From positions 186,001 to 250,000 of the forward strand of contig NZ_QRGR01000007.1 of NCBI RefSeq assembly GCF_003367245.1: a DNA stretch of 64,000 nucleotides, read 5' to 3'. Position 1 is the stretch's first letter. Each line of letters opens with the position of its first letter. Under the pieces are notes generated by a model. That model ran no database searches. It saw nothing but the letters and a program-made list of their open reading frames with translations, and had not been told where the DNA came from. Shown here in pieces: positions 17,466 through 25,324 of this stretch. The stretch comes from Pontibacter diazotrophicus (GTDB lineage Bacteria > Bacteroidota > Bacteroidia > Cytophagales > Hymenobacteraceae). The position numbers and the translations under genes are program-made.

Positions 17466-18638
17466 ATGAAAATACAACAGATTCAAATAGTAGGAGTTGG
17501 AGGAATTCAAAATTTAGATTTGAACTTCCACAACCAAATGAATATTATTTGTGGGCCAAATGGAATTGGGAAAACAACAGCTCTTGAATCCATTGCTCAT
17601 TTATTTTCATATGGGGAAACTTCAATCTTAAAAAGAAATGTAAAAGCTGAAAATAGCTTGATTAAAATCTATATACAGAACGATACTGGCTCTTTGCAAA
17701 ACCATTCAGCTTCATTTAGTGCCTTCACTCCAGAAAAAAGAACTACTATACAAGGCTTGCATCAATTCTCTAACAAGCTAATATCCTTGAAAACTACTAG
17801 GTTGTTTGGGTATCAGCCTTTGCAGTCAATTACTAAGGACAGCAAAAAGGAACAGAGCCAATTATTTAATGATGCTAAATCAGGAATAAGTTTCACAGAC
17901 GTTAAGAATTGGTTTGTAAATAGATACTTATATTCAGCTCATCCTGGTGCTTTGACTACAGAACAAATGAATAATTTTGTGTTTGCCAAAACTTGTTTCT
18001 CATTCTTGAATAAAGACTTTGCTTTTAGCAGAGTAGATGCCTCTTCAAATGAAATCATGGTCAACACTCCAAGTGGAGAAATTTATTATGAGTATTTATC
18101 CTCAGGCTTCAAGTCCATTCTATCTATATTATTTGGTATAATAAAAGAAATAGAATATCGCTTTACTGAGCCTAAATTACAAGCTAAAGATTTTAACGGA
18201 ATTATTCTGATAGATGAATTAGAACTGCACCTCCATCCAGAATGGCAAGGAAAAATAATTTCAATTTTAAAGAAAGCTTTTCCTTTGGCTCAATTTATTA
18301 CAACCACTCATAGCCCTCACGTCATACAAGCTGCGGACCCAAATGAAATTATAGCATTAGGTTTCAAGGATAATCATGTTATTCAAAGAGAGTTGCCGCA
18401 AACTGAATATGGATTCAAAGGATGGACTGTTGAGGAAGTTCTTTCAGATGTAATGGGCATGGGTAATACCAGAACAGAAGAGTTTAACAATTTGATAGTA
18501 AGATTTGAAAATTCTATTGATTCTAATGATTACTTAAATGCAAGACTCTCTTTTGATGAGCTTAACCTTATGTTACATCCACATAATCATTTAAGAAAAC
18601 TTTTAAGCTTTCAATTAGCAGGAATCAAAGGAGAGTAA
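17466..18638 (+). CDS. ptuA: Septu-type defence ATPase PtuA (AAA/ABC-like)
   Basis: From the ATG at 17466 the product is 390 residues. Walker A is GPNGIGKTT at 30-38, a signature-like LSSGFKSIL lies mid-protein, Walker B is GIILIDELELHLHPEWQ and the H-loop is TTTHSPHVIQA. This is the OLD/RecF-like ATPase layout of Septu PtuA. The next gene, one base after this stop, encodes an HNH nuclease, the defining Septu pairing. Such systems act against phage, with the ATPase holding and controlling the nuclease. The locus is AT-rich compared with its neighbours, suggesting acquisition. It could also be an effector pair of a retron, but no reverse transcriptase is present. Confidence 0.82.
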   Translation: MKIQQIQIVGVGGIQNLDLNFHNQMNIICGPNGIGKTTALESIAHLFSYGETSILKRNVKAENSLIKIYIQNDTGSLQNHSASFSAFTPEKRTTIQGLHQFSNKLISLKTTRLFGYQPLQSITKDSKKEQSQLFNDAKSGISFTDVKNWFVNRYLYSAHPGALTTEQMNNFVFAKTCFSFLNKDFAFSRVDASSNEIMVNTPSGEIYYEYLSSGFKSILSILFGIIKEIEYRFTEPKLQAKDFNGIILIDELELHLHPEWQGKIISILKKAFPLAQFITTTHSPHVIQAADPNEIIALGFKDNHVIQRELPQTEYGFKGWTVEEVLSDVMGMGNTRTEEFNNLIVRFENSIDSNDYLNARLSFDELNLMLHPHNHLRKLLSFQLAGIKGE

Positions 18639-18639
18639 T

Positions 18640-19383
18640 ATGATAGGATTAAAAAGAACACATAGCCCTATAGTTCTAACTCCTGACTTTGTTTCCAGCC
18701 AAACAAGAACATTTAAAGTTACAGGGGAGAGCGTTTGGAATATCGAAGAAGTAAAGAAAGTGCTTCTTGAGTTAAGTTTTAATAAATGTGCCTATTGCGA
18801 ATGCAATGTAACAGAAGAAAGTAAGTATCTTGAGGTAGAACATTTTGAAGATAAATCAAATCATCCTGACAAAGTTCTAGACTGGGATAATCTGCTTCCA
18901 TCTTGTAAAAGATGTAATGGAAGTAAGGGTGCTCACAATGTGAATTATGAACCAATAATAAACCCATTTAAAGAAGATCCTAAGGAACATTTAAAATTGC
19001 ACTTATACAGATTCAAAGGGAAAACCGAAATAGGCAAAACAACAATTGATGTTGTGAATTTAAATAATTCGGCCAGAGCTGTATTAAAAAGATTTGAAAT
19101 AGGTGAAGAATTACAAAATAGTGTTGACCTCGCTTTTGAAAGATTAGAGGCTTACAAAGCAAATAGAATAACACAGAGGAAGAACAAATTATTAACGATA
19201 GTAGAAGAACTACTAAAGCTTTGCCAACCAGAATCGATTTACGCAGCAACTTGTTCCACAGTACTGCATCACAATGATGTATATCAGCAGATTGTTAATG
19301 AACTGAAGACTTTTGATTTATGGTCAGATAATTTTGAGAAACTTCATTGTCGTTCAAGAGGGATAATGTTAGAAACTCAATAA
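18640..19383 (+). CDS. ptuB: Septu-type HNH endonuclease PtuB
   Basis: The 247-residue product carries an HNH nuclease domain at about 45-100. Zinc-binding cysteines are C50/C53 (CAYC) and C89/C92 (CKRC). The catalytic histidine is H68 in EVEHFED, and asparagines are N84 and N93 (CNGSKG). The C-terminal half is helical and charged, probably the interface with PtuA. Length and the short gap to the ATPase gene (one base) match Septu PtuB. It is predicted to cut DNA during phage infection. The gene ends about 140 bp before the 3' end of tRNA-Leu(CAA), read on the opposite strand. Confidence 0.82.
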   Translation: MIGLKRTHSPIVLTPDFVSSQTRTFKVTGESVWNIEEVKKVLLELSFNKCAYCECNVTEESKYLEVEHFEDKSNHPDKVLDWDNLLPSCKRCNGSKGAHNVNYEPIINPFKEDPKEHLKLHLYRFKGKTEIGKTTIDVVNLNNSARAVLKRFEIGEELQNSVDLAFERLEAYKANRITQRKNKLLTIVEELLKLCQPESIYAATCSTVLHHNDVYQQIVNELKTFDLWSDNFEKLHCRSRGIMLETQ

Positions 19384-19472
19384 AAATGATAGCTGTATAT
19401 ATGTATAACAGTTTTTTAAACCTATAGACCAAAAATACTTTAATCCGTCCCCTACACCGTCCCCCAAAAACA

Positions 19473-19509
19473 AAAAAGCCCTGTAAATATTTGATTTACA
19501 GGGCTTTTT
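19473..19509 (-). terminator. Terminator of tRNA-Leu(CAA)
   Basis: AAAAAGCCCTGTAAAT (19473-19488) and ATTTACAGGGCTTTTT (19494-19509) form a perfect 16-bp stem with a 5-nt loop, just downstream of the minus-strand tRNA. The flanking A/T tracts let it also stop transcription leaving the Septu pair. Confidence 0.85.
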
Positions 19510-19521
19510 ATCTATTAAAAG

Positions 19522-19605
19522 TACCCGGAGCCGGAGTCGAACCGGCACGAGTGTAACCTCATTGGTGTTTGAGACCAACGCGTCTACCAATTCCGCCATC
19601 CGGGC
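19522..19605 (-). tRNA. tRNA-Leu (anticodon CAA)
   Basis: The minus strand forms a class II cloverleaf of about 84 nt. The acceptor is GCCCGGA/TCCGGGT with a G1-U72 wobble. The anticodon loop is CTCAAAC, giving CAA. A long variable arm follows, and the T-loop is TTCGACT. CCA is not encoded. It reads UUG codons. Its 3' end faces the Septu locus, a usual position for acquired islands. Confidence 0.93.
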
Positions 19606-19616
19606 GTGTTTCCCTT

Positions 19617-20150
19617 TCAGGAACGTGCTGCAAACTTAGATAATGTTTCCTGAATTCGCAACAGATATTTTTTCTTCAGATAATAGGTTTTTACCTGCTG
19701 CAGGGCCTCGTCTTTGGTAACTCCATGAAGCTCAGGGTATCGTTGCAAAACCGGCAGAATATCATTGTCCAGCTGCGCCACCACACCGTTCGTTTTCTCG
19801 CCAATTTCATGAAACTTATCGGCGTCGAAGTCGAACTCCAGCTCCATCAGTTCCTCGTTTATGTCCATCATCTCCATCAGGAAGTCAGAGGGAATCTCGT
19901 TTTTGCCTTCCTCCAGTATGCCGTGCGCCTTCAGGATGTACTGCATGCGCAGGTCCGGGTCTGAGAGGGTGCGGTAGGCGTTCGTGTTCCGGGTGGAAAG
20001 CTGCAGAATCTCCTGCTGTTTCTCCTGCGGCTCGTTGGCGTAAAAGTCGGGATGGTACTCGCGGCTCAGTTTATAGTACGTATTTTTCAGCGCCTTCTCG
20101 TCCAGCAGAAAGCTTTCCGGTATATCGTAAATTTCGAAGTAGTTGCTCAT
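19617..20150 (-). CDS. hscB: Fe-S cluster co-chaperone HscB (J-domain protein)
   Basis: The 177-residue product has an N-terminal J-domain (about 1-75) with the HPD motif at 33-35 (SREYHPDFY). A C-terminal three-helix bundle matches HscB. HscB delivers the scaffold IscU to an Hsp70 and stimulates its ATPase during Fe-S cluster transfer. Length (about 175) and the YRTLSDPDLRMQYIL segment agree with the family. No other isc gene is adjacent. The promoter of the downstream tRNA-Leu is embedded in its 3' end. Confidence 0.9.
   Translation of the reverse strand: MSNYFEIYDIPESFLLDEKALKNTYYKLSREYHPDFYANEPQEKQQEILQLSTRNTNAYRTLSDPDLRMQYILKAHGILEEGKNEIPSDFLMEMMDINEELMELEFDFDADKFHEIGEKTNGVVAQLDNDILPVLQRYPELHGVTKDEALQQVKTYYLKKKYLLRIQETLSKFAARS
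19631..19661 (-). promoter_or_regulatory. Promoter of tRNA-Leu(CAA), inside the 3' end of hscB
   Basis: On the minus strand TTG (19659-19661) and TAAGTTTG (19631-19638) are separated by 20 nt. This matches the Bacteroidota -33/-7 consensus exactly. The whole promoter lies within the last codons of hscB, which is read in the same direction. Confidence 0.75.
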
Positions 20151-20304
20151 TTATCAATTATCATTTTACATGTATCAGAAATGCGCTTGAAGCTCTCTTT
20201 CCTTATCAAAGGTACAGCAAATGGGGCAGGATTGTTCAAGCGTGTCCTATAAAGCTATTTTGGTGTTCCTGATAATTGACAAATATTAAATGATACCTGA
20301 CAAG

Positions 20305-20595
20305 TTAAATCTCTACTGAAGTATAGGACCAGGCCTGCGGTTTATCGGCGAAAAGCTTTTTAGTAATTGGCCACACCTGCCCAAAGAGTTCTGAGTTGCG
20401 GTACTCGTTCAGGTGCGCTTCTGACTCCCAGAGGCTGTAGGTGCTGTACACGTTCGGTGTGTTTACATCCTGCAGCAACTCTACATGCTTACATCCCTCA
20501 AAGGCGCGTATTTTCTCTTTTGAGCTCCGGAATATTTCCAGAAACTCCTCCGTGTTCTCCGGTTTAAACGTCATCCTGACGATGCGAACTATCAT
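20305..20595 (-). CDS. Antibiotic-biosynthesis-monooxygenase (ABM) domain protein
   Basis: The 96-residue product is one ABM ferredoxin-like barrel. It starts MIVRIVRMTFKPENTEEFLE, then FEGCKHVELLQDVN and YSLWESEAHLNEYRNSELF, the standard pattern of small dimeric ABM proteins. Most act as quinol or haem-related monooxygenases or are uncharacterised; the reaction here is unknown. It stands alone between patches of AT-rich word repeats. Confidence 0.85.
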   Translation of the reverse strand: MIVRIVRMTFKPENTEEFLEIFRSSKEKIRAFEGCKHVELLQDVNTPNVYSTYSLWESEAHLNEYRNSELFGQVWPITKKLFADKPQAWSYTSVEI

Positions 20596-20597
20596 GG

Positions 20598-20790
20598 TTG
20601 TTAGTTACTTGTTGTTCGTTATTCGTTGCTCGTTTAAATAGTAGCTGCTGTTGGACTCAGGTGCTACCAGAACAGAAAAAAGCTATCTAAATATTTTACA
20701 TAGCCACTGCTCTTCGGTATGCGCTTAGGCACAAGCAGTCCCAAAGTACCACAAACTAATAACGAACAACCAACAACGAATAACGAAATT
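20598..20790. repeat. Inverted AACGAATAACGAA word repeats
   Basis: The segment at 20598-20635 repeats TTGTT, CGTTATTCG and GTTGCTCG words. The segment at 20752-20790 has the complement (AACGAACAACCAACAACGAA). An 18-nt stretch at 20617-20634 recurs exactly, inverted, at 30348-30365. Confidence 0.65.
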
Positions 20791-21566
20791 TAACTTCCCG
20801 GATAAAACCGCACATCCACCTGCGAGTCGAAGCCGAGGCCCAGTAACTCTGCGGCGTGGCCTTTGTTGATGCCGATGCAGAGCTGGCCCTGGCTGTTATA
20901 GATACAGCAGCAGTCGCCGTCGTCTACCTGGTTGTACGTAGGATAGATGCGGCCTACGGTTTCGCGTCCGAAGTGAATGGTGAAAGTGCGGCCGTGGGCG
21001 ATGGTATCAATGCTGTCGGCAGTGATGTCTGTTATCAGGTTGCCGTAGCGGTCCACATGAATCACGTGCCCCGAAATAGAGTGGTCGCTCAGGCGCAACT
21101 GGCGGTTCAGCAGCTGCCTGTAGTGGCTGGTGTGCTCACCCAGTACCTCAATGTCACCCCCTTTAGCCAAGAAAACGGCGGCATTTGCCAGCAGGTCTTT
21201 CGCCGGGAAAGGCATCAGTTGCCGATCAGCCTTCAGTTCTACCACTATCTCAGGTTGCCCGTCTGTCAGGAGCGATAACAGGCCATTGTCTGCTAAAAGA
21301 AAGTAGTGCCCTTTGTACTTTGCTGCATGAAATTTGCCGTGTCTATTCCCGTGGGTGTCAATCGCGGCTAAATGCACCGTACCCTCCGGGAACTCCCGGT
21401 AAACAGAGCCAAGCACGAATTCGGCATGGGCAATGTTATAGGGTTCGATGGCATGCGACACATCCACGATGGTTGCCTGCGCTTCCTGAGAAAGAATTTT
21501 GGCTTTTACAGCGGCCACGTAGTGATCGTTATACCCAAAATCTGATGTAAACGTAATTACAGCCAT
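20790..21566 (-). CDS. SAM hydrolase/hydroxide adenosyltransferase (DUF62 family)
   Basis: The 258-residue product has the two-domain DUF62 fold. The N-terminal TFTSDFGYNDHYVAAVK motif carries the conserved Asp. VDVSHAIEPYNIAHAEFVL and AIDTHGNRH follow, then the C-terminal HVDRYGNLITDI motif. Family members hydrolyse S-adenosylmethionine to adenosine and methionine, using a conserved Asp-Arg-His triad. Their physiological role is unclear. It is divergent from phoH, with about 100 bp between the starts. Confidence 0.92.
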   Translation of the reverse strand: MAVITFTSDFGYNDHYVAAVKAKILSQEAQATIVDVSHAIEPYNIAHAEFVLGSVYREFPEGTVHLAAIDTHGNRHGKFHAAKYKGHYFLLADNGLLSLLTDGQPEIVVELKADRQLMPFPAKDLLANAAVFLAKGGDIEVLGEHTSHYRQLLNRQLRLSDHSISGHVIHVDRYGNLITDITADSIDTIAHGRTFTIHFGRETVGRIYPTYNQVDDGDCCCIYNSQGQLCIGINKGHAAELLGLGFDSQVDVRFYPGS

Positions 21567-21664
21567 AACACGAACTATAATCTTTGTGAATTTGTACTAA
21601 TATAAACCAAATTTACTTAATTTAAAGAAAACATTACTCACAGACTATATAGAGGAGCAATAAT

Positions 21665-22705
21665 TTGGTAGAGAAAATCATAACCTTAGAGAATATTTCT
21701 CTAATTGACTTTCTGGGGACAGAGAATCAAAATATAAAGCAGTTGGCTGCAGCCTTCCCGAGCAGTAAAATCATCTCGAGAGGCAATGAGATTAAAATAC
21801 AGGGCCAGACGCCCGAGATAACGAAGATCCATGAAATACTGGGTTCTCTTATTGATCACTATCATAAGTTTGGAAAGATTACGCACAGCAGTGTAAATAG
21901 ATACCTTTCTTCTGACTCTTTTACAGATGAGGAAGTAATTATTACTTCCCCGGACGTGATTGTGTATGGCAGTAAGGGCGGTATTATAAAAGCCAGAACA
22001 GCCAACCAGCAAAAGCTGGTGGATGCTGTAGAGAAAAACGACCTGGTGTTTGCCCTCGGGCCTGCCGGTACAGGTAAAACCTATGTTTCTGTGGCGCTAG
22101 CGGTGCGTGCGCTTAAAAACAAAGAAGTAAAGAAAATCATTATTTCCAGGCCAGTGGTAGAGGCAGGCGAAAGCCTGGGCTTTTTGCCCGGCGACATGAA
22201 GGAGAAGGTAGACCCTTACCTGCGCCCTATCTATGATGCCCTGGAAGACATGATTCCGGTAGAAAAGCTTAAATATTACCAGGAAAACAAAATCATTGAA
22301 ATTGCACCCCTCGCTTACATGCGTGGCCGTACGCTGAACAATGCTTTTGTGCTGTTGGATGAGGCGCAGAATACCACCCCGGCGCAGATGAAAATGTTCC
22401 TGACGCGTATGGGGCCGAATGCCAAAGTAATGGTGAACGGTGACTGGTCGCAGGTAGACCTTCCGCGTAACCAGCGTTCCGGTTTAATGGAAGTGCTGAA
22501 CATATTGCGCGGTGTAAAGGGCATCGGTTTCGTTGAAATGAGCGCGGAAGACATTGTGCGCCACAGACTGGTACGCGATATTGTGAACGCTTACACTAAG
22601 CTTGAAGAAGAGCGCCGTGCTTCCAGAGTCGAGGCAAAGTCAGCTGAAGATGACAGGAAAGAGCCCTCTTATGATCGGCGAAGAAAGTTCAACAGCGAAT
22701 ATTAA
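21665..22705 (+). CDS. phoH: PhoH-family ATPase
   Basis: The 346-residue product has an N-terminal KH-like region (about 30-100). The PhoH P-loop domain follows, with Walker A FALGPAGTGKTYVSVALAV, the IISRPVVEAGESLGFLPGD signature and Walker B AFVLLDEAQNTTPAQMKMF. Length and order match the phosphate-starvation PhoH/YbeZ group, which is linked to rRNA processing with YbeY. The start is a TTG at 21665; it gives the family's usual MVEKIITLE N-terminus and no ATG is better placed. A terminator hairpin follows at 22721. Confidence 0.93.
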   Translation: MVEKIITLENISLIDFLGTENQNIKQLAAAFPSSKIISRGNEIKIQGQTPEITKIHEILGSLIDHYHKFGKITHSSVNRYLSSDSFTDEEVIITSPDVIVYGSKGGIIKARTANQQKLVDAVEKNDLVFALGPAGTGKTYVSVALAVRALKNKEVKKIIISRPVVEAGESLGFLPGDMKEKVDPYLRPIYDALEDMIPVEKLKYYQENKIIEIAPLAYMRGRTLNNAFVLLDEAQNTTPAQMKMFLTRMGPNAKVMVNGDWSQVDLPRNQRSGLMEVLNILRGVKGIGFVEMSAEDIVRHRLVRDIVNAYTKLEEERRASRVEAKSAEDDRKEPSYDRRRKFNSEY

Positions 22706-22720
22706 ACTAACATAGCTTGT

Positions 22721-22752
22721 AGAGGCGCAACTTGTTGCGCCTCTATCTATTT
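22721..22752 (+). terminator. phoH terminator
   Basis: AGAGGCGCAA and TTGCGCCTCT form a perfect 10-bp stem around a CTTG loop (22721-22744), followed by a T-rich tail. It ends a few bases before the GNAT start codon at 22757. Confidence 0.75.
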
Positions 22753-22756
22753 TTAT

Positions 22757-23185
22757 ATGATTGAGCTAAAGCGAATAGACCAGGAGCAGGATCTGAAGGC
22801 AGCTTACAGCATCCGCGAGAAGGTTTTTGTAATAGAGCAGCAGGTGCCTGCCGATGCGGAGTATGACCAGTATGAAGGCACTGCTAAACATTATCTGGCA
22901 ACCTGCGAGGGAGTACCTTGCGGCGCAGCCCGCTGGCGAGTGACAGACAAAGGCATCAAGTTGGAGCGCTTTGCGGTGTTGGCAGAATACCGCAATAAAA
23001 ACGTGGGAGCAAAGCTGCTGGAAGCTGTGCTGCAGGATGTGCGAAAAGAACATGCAGCTAAAGAAATCTACCTGCATGCCCAGTTGCCAGCTGTAAACTT
23101 CTACAAGCGCCACGGCTTTGCAACAGAGGGTGATATGTTCAGCGAGTGTGATATTCAGCACTACAAGATGATTTTCAAAGGCTGA
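22757..23185 (+). CDS. GNAT-family N-acetyltransferase
   Basis: The 142-residue product has the GNAT fold. It starts ELKRIDQEQDLKAAYSIREK, with VFVIEQQVPADAEYDQYE in the N-terminal lobe. The acetyl-CoA pyrophosphate loop lies near RNKNVGAKLLEAV. A C-terminal LPAVNFYKRHGF motif carries the tyrosine common to the YjcF/ElaA-like group. The substrate is unknown. Its stop codon overlaps the comEC start by one base (TGATG), so the two are translationally coupled. Confidence 0.9.
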   Translation: MIELKRIDQEQDLKAAYSIREKVFVIEQQVPADAEYDQYEGTAKHYLATCEGVPCGAARWRVTDKGIKLERFAVLAEYRNKNVGAKLLEAVLQDVRKEHAAKEIYLHAQLPAVNFYKRHGFATEGDMFSECDIQHYKMIFKG

Positions 23186-25299
23186 TGCTGCGGTGGGCAC
23201 CATACCCTTTTATCCGTATCACGCTGAGTTTGATAGCAGGTATCCTGCTGTACTTGATTTTAGGCGAAGACCTCCGTTACAGCGCGGAGGTCTTCGCCTT
23301 TTTTGTAGCTGCTTTCATCATAGCAGCTGTATACAGCTTAAAGGTTAAAGCTGGAGTAGCAACAAACACGGCCGGTATTGTGGGGCTGCTTTGTTTCATG
23401 GCCCTTGGTTTCTGGGCAACGCACCTGAATACGGCAAAAAATAACCCGCAGCACCTGTTGCACCTGTCCGGGCAACCAGCCTATTATGTAGGGGTGGTGG
23501 ATGATTATGTGCTTCAGAAGCCCGGCTACCAAAGCACCGTCCTGCAGGTGCAGCAGGTGCAGGTAAACGGACAGTGGCAGCCAGCAGCTGGCAACGTGCA
23601 GCTTTCCATCCCCCACGATTCGGAGAAAGTGTATGAACTCAATTATGGCGATATGCTCCTGGTAAAAGGTGCTCCACAGGAAGTGGCGCCGCCTGGCAAC
23701 CCCAATCAGTTCGATTACCGGCAGTACCTCGCCAACAAGGGCATTTACCATCGCCATTACCTGCAGGCGTTCCAGGCGCAGAAAGTTGCTGCGTCGCCAC
23801 CTAACCCCCTGCTAGCAGCCAGTATGCACTTGCGCCGCAACCTCGATCAGTTGCTGCGGGAGAGGGTGGAGGCAAGGCGGGAGTATGCTATTTCCTCTGC
23901 CTTGATCCTGGGTGTAAAGGATGAGCTGGATAATTCTATCCGGAGCGCCTACGCCAGCACGGGTACCATGCATGTGCTGGCGGTGTCGGGGCTGCATGTC
24001 GGTCTGATTTACTTAGTGCTGGTATGGCTGTTCAGTTTCATGGCTCCCACTGTGCGGCAGCGGGTACTACAGGCAGCGCTGATACTTTCTTTTCTGTGGA
24101 CCTACGCTTTCCTGACGGGCTTGTCACCCTCCGTGTTGCGGGCAGTGGTTATGTTCAGTTTCGTTACGGTGGGCACAGCCATCAAGCGGCAGACAAACAT
24201 CTATAACACCATTGCCATAGCCGCCGCTGTGCTGCTCCTGCTGAACCCTTACAACCTAAAGGAGGTCGGCTTTCAGCTATCGTTCTTGGCCGTGCTGGGT
24301 ATCGTGTACCTGCAACCGAAATTGTATCAATTGCTGGAGGTAAACAACTGGCTGCTGGATAAGGTATGGATGTATTTCACAGTGGCAGTAGCGGCACAAG
24401 TGGCTACGCTGCCGCTGGGGCTGTATTACTTCCACCAGTTCCCGGTATACTTCTGGTTTGCCAACCTGGTGGTGGTGCCTGCTGCTATGTTTGCCTTGTA
24501 TACCGGTATCACTGCTTTGGCCCTTAGTTGGGTACCCGTGTTGAGCGGGCTGTTGTTTGCGCTACACGCCGGAATTGTCTGGTTGATGAACTGGTTTAAC
24601 GGACTTGTTCAGAACTTGCCTTACGCCCTCCTCAACGGCATCGATATTACAGCATTGCAGACCTGGCTGCTGTATGGGCTTTTTATCACCCTGATACTTT
24701 TCATGGCACTCAAAAAGCTTCGGTACTTTGCCATGGCTACTGTGATAGTGGCAGTGCTGGCTGCACAGGAGGTGTGGGAAACAGTGCAGCAGAAAGAGCA
24801 GGAGCTGTTTACTATTTACAATGTGCGTGGGGCCACGGGTGTGGCGTTGGTGCAAGGGCAGCAAGCTACTGTACTGGCTGATTCCTTACTGCTGCTCAAT
24901 GAAAGTGATTACACCTTTAACATTCAGCCGCACCTCTGGCATATTGGAGTAGAACAGCCACAGTTCGCTTCTCTGGGAGGAGGCGCTGCAATGGCAGCCA
25001 CTTTCACCATGCTGCCTGACAGTAACAGCTTGCTGGTGTGGCAGGGGCAGCGCATGCTGCTGCTATCGCATCCCCCGCAGCTACTATCAAAACAGCCATT
25101 GACCCTTGATTACTTACTGCTACGCAATAACGTCCGCCTTAAGCCGCAGGATTTACAAAGCTATGCTCCCGGTAAAGTAGTATTGGACGCCTCTAACAGC
25201 CCCTGGTACCGCCAGCGGCTTCACCAGCAACTCGACACCCTTGGCATTGCTTATTATGATGTGGCTGATTCCGGGGCTCTGGTGGTGCGTTTGCGGTAA
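23185..25299 (+). CDS. comEC: ComEC/Rec2-family DNA-uptake channel protein
   Basis: The 704-residue product has two N-terminal membrane helices, an OB-like DUF4131 region (about 100-200) and the Competence domain with around eight helices. That domain includes VLAVSGLHVGLIYLVL, FLTGLSPSVLRAVVMFS and NPYNLKEVGFQLSFLAVLGI. These are the core motifs of the inner-membrane channel that takes single-stranded DNA into the cytoplasm. The C-terminal 170 residues show no HxHxDH metallo-lactamase signature, as in many Bacteroidota ComEC proteins. A strong terminator-like hairpin lies in codons 27-40 of the gene. Confidence 0.92.
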   Translation: MLRWAPYPFIRITLSLIAGILLYLILGEDLRYSAEVFAFFVAAFIIAAVYSLKVKAGVATNTAGIVGLLCFMALGFWATHLNTAKNNPQHLLHLSGQPAYYVGVVDDYVLQKPGYQSTVLQVQQVQVNGQWQPAAGNVQLSIPHDSEKVYELNYGDMLLVKGAPQEVAPPGNPNQFDYRQYLANKGIYHRHYLQAFQAQKVAASPPNPLLAASMHLRRNLDQLLRERVEARREYAISSALILGVKDELDNSIRSAYASTGTMHVLAVSGLHVGLIYLVLVWLFSFMAPTVRQRVLQAALILSFLWTYAFLTGLSPSVLRAVVMFSFVTVGTAIKRQTNIYNTIAIAAAVLLLLNPYNLKEVGFQLSFLAVLGIVYLQPKLYQLLEVNNWLLDKVWMYFTVAVAAQVATLPLGLYYFHQFPVYFWFANLVVVPAAMFALYTGITALALSWVPVLSGLLFALHAGIVWLMNWFNGLVQNLPYALLNGIDITALQTWLLYGLFITLILFMALKKLRYFAMATVIVAVLAAQEVWETVQQKEQELFTIYNVRGATGVALVQGQQATVLADSLLLLNESDYTFNIQPHLWHIGVEQPQFASLGGGAAMAATFTMLPDSNSLLVWQGQRMLLLSHPPQLLSKQPLTLDYLLLRNNVRLKPQDLQSYAPGKVVLDASNSPWYRQRLHQQLDTLGIAYYDVADSGALVVRLR
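23263..23304 (+). terminator. Terminator-like hairpin inside comEC
   Basis: GGCGAAGACCTCCG (23263-23276) and CGGAGGTCTTCGCC (23285-23298) form a perfect GC-rich 14-bp stem with an 8-nt loop, followed at once by six T residues. By structure it is a textbook intrinsic terminator, yet it lies about 80 nt into the comEC reading frame. Confidence 0.65.
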
Positions 25300-25324
25300 T
25301 GCCTGCCTTTACTATTTCTGATGT

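Noticed and set aside
16840..19620. Retron or integrative element around the Septu pair
   Set aside because: No reverse transcriptase, integrase or repeated tRNA 3' end was found.
22721..22752. Riboswitch or attenuator before the GNAT gene
   Set aside because: The hairpin is adequately explained as the phoH terminator; no alternative pairing was found.
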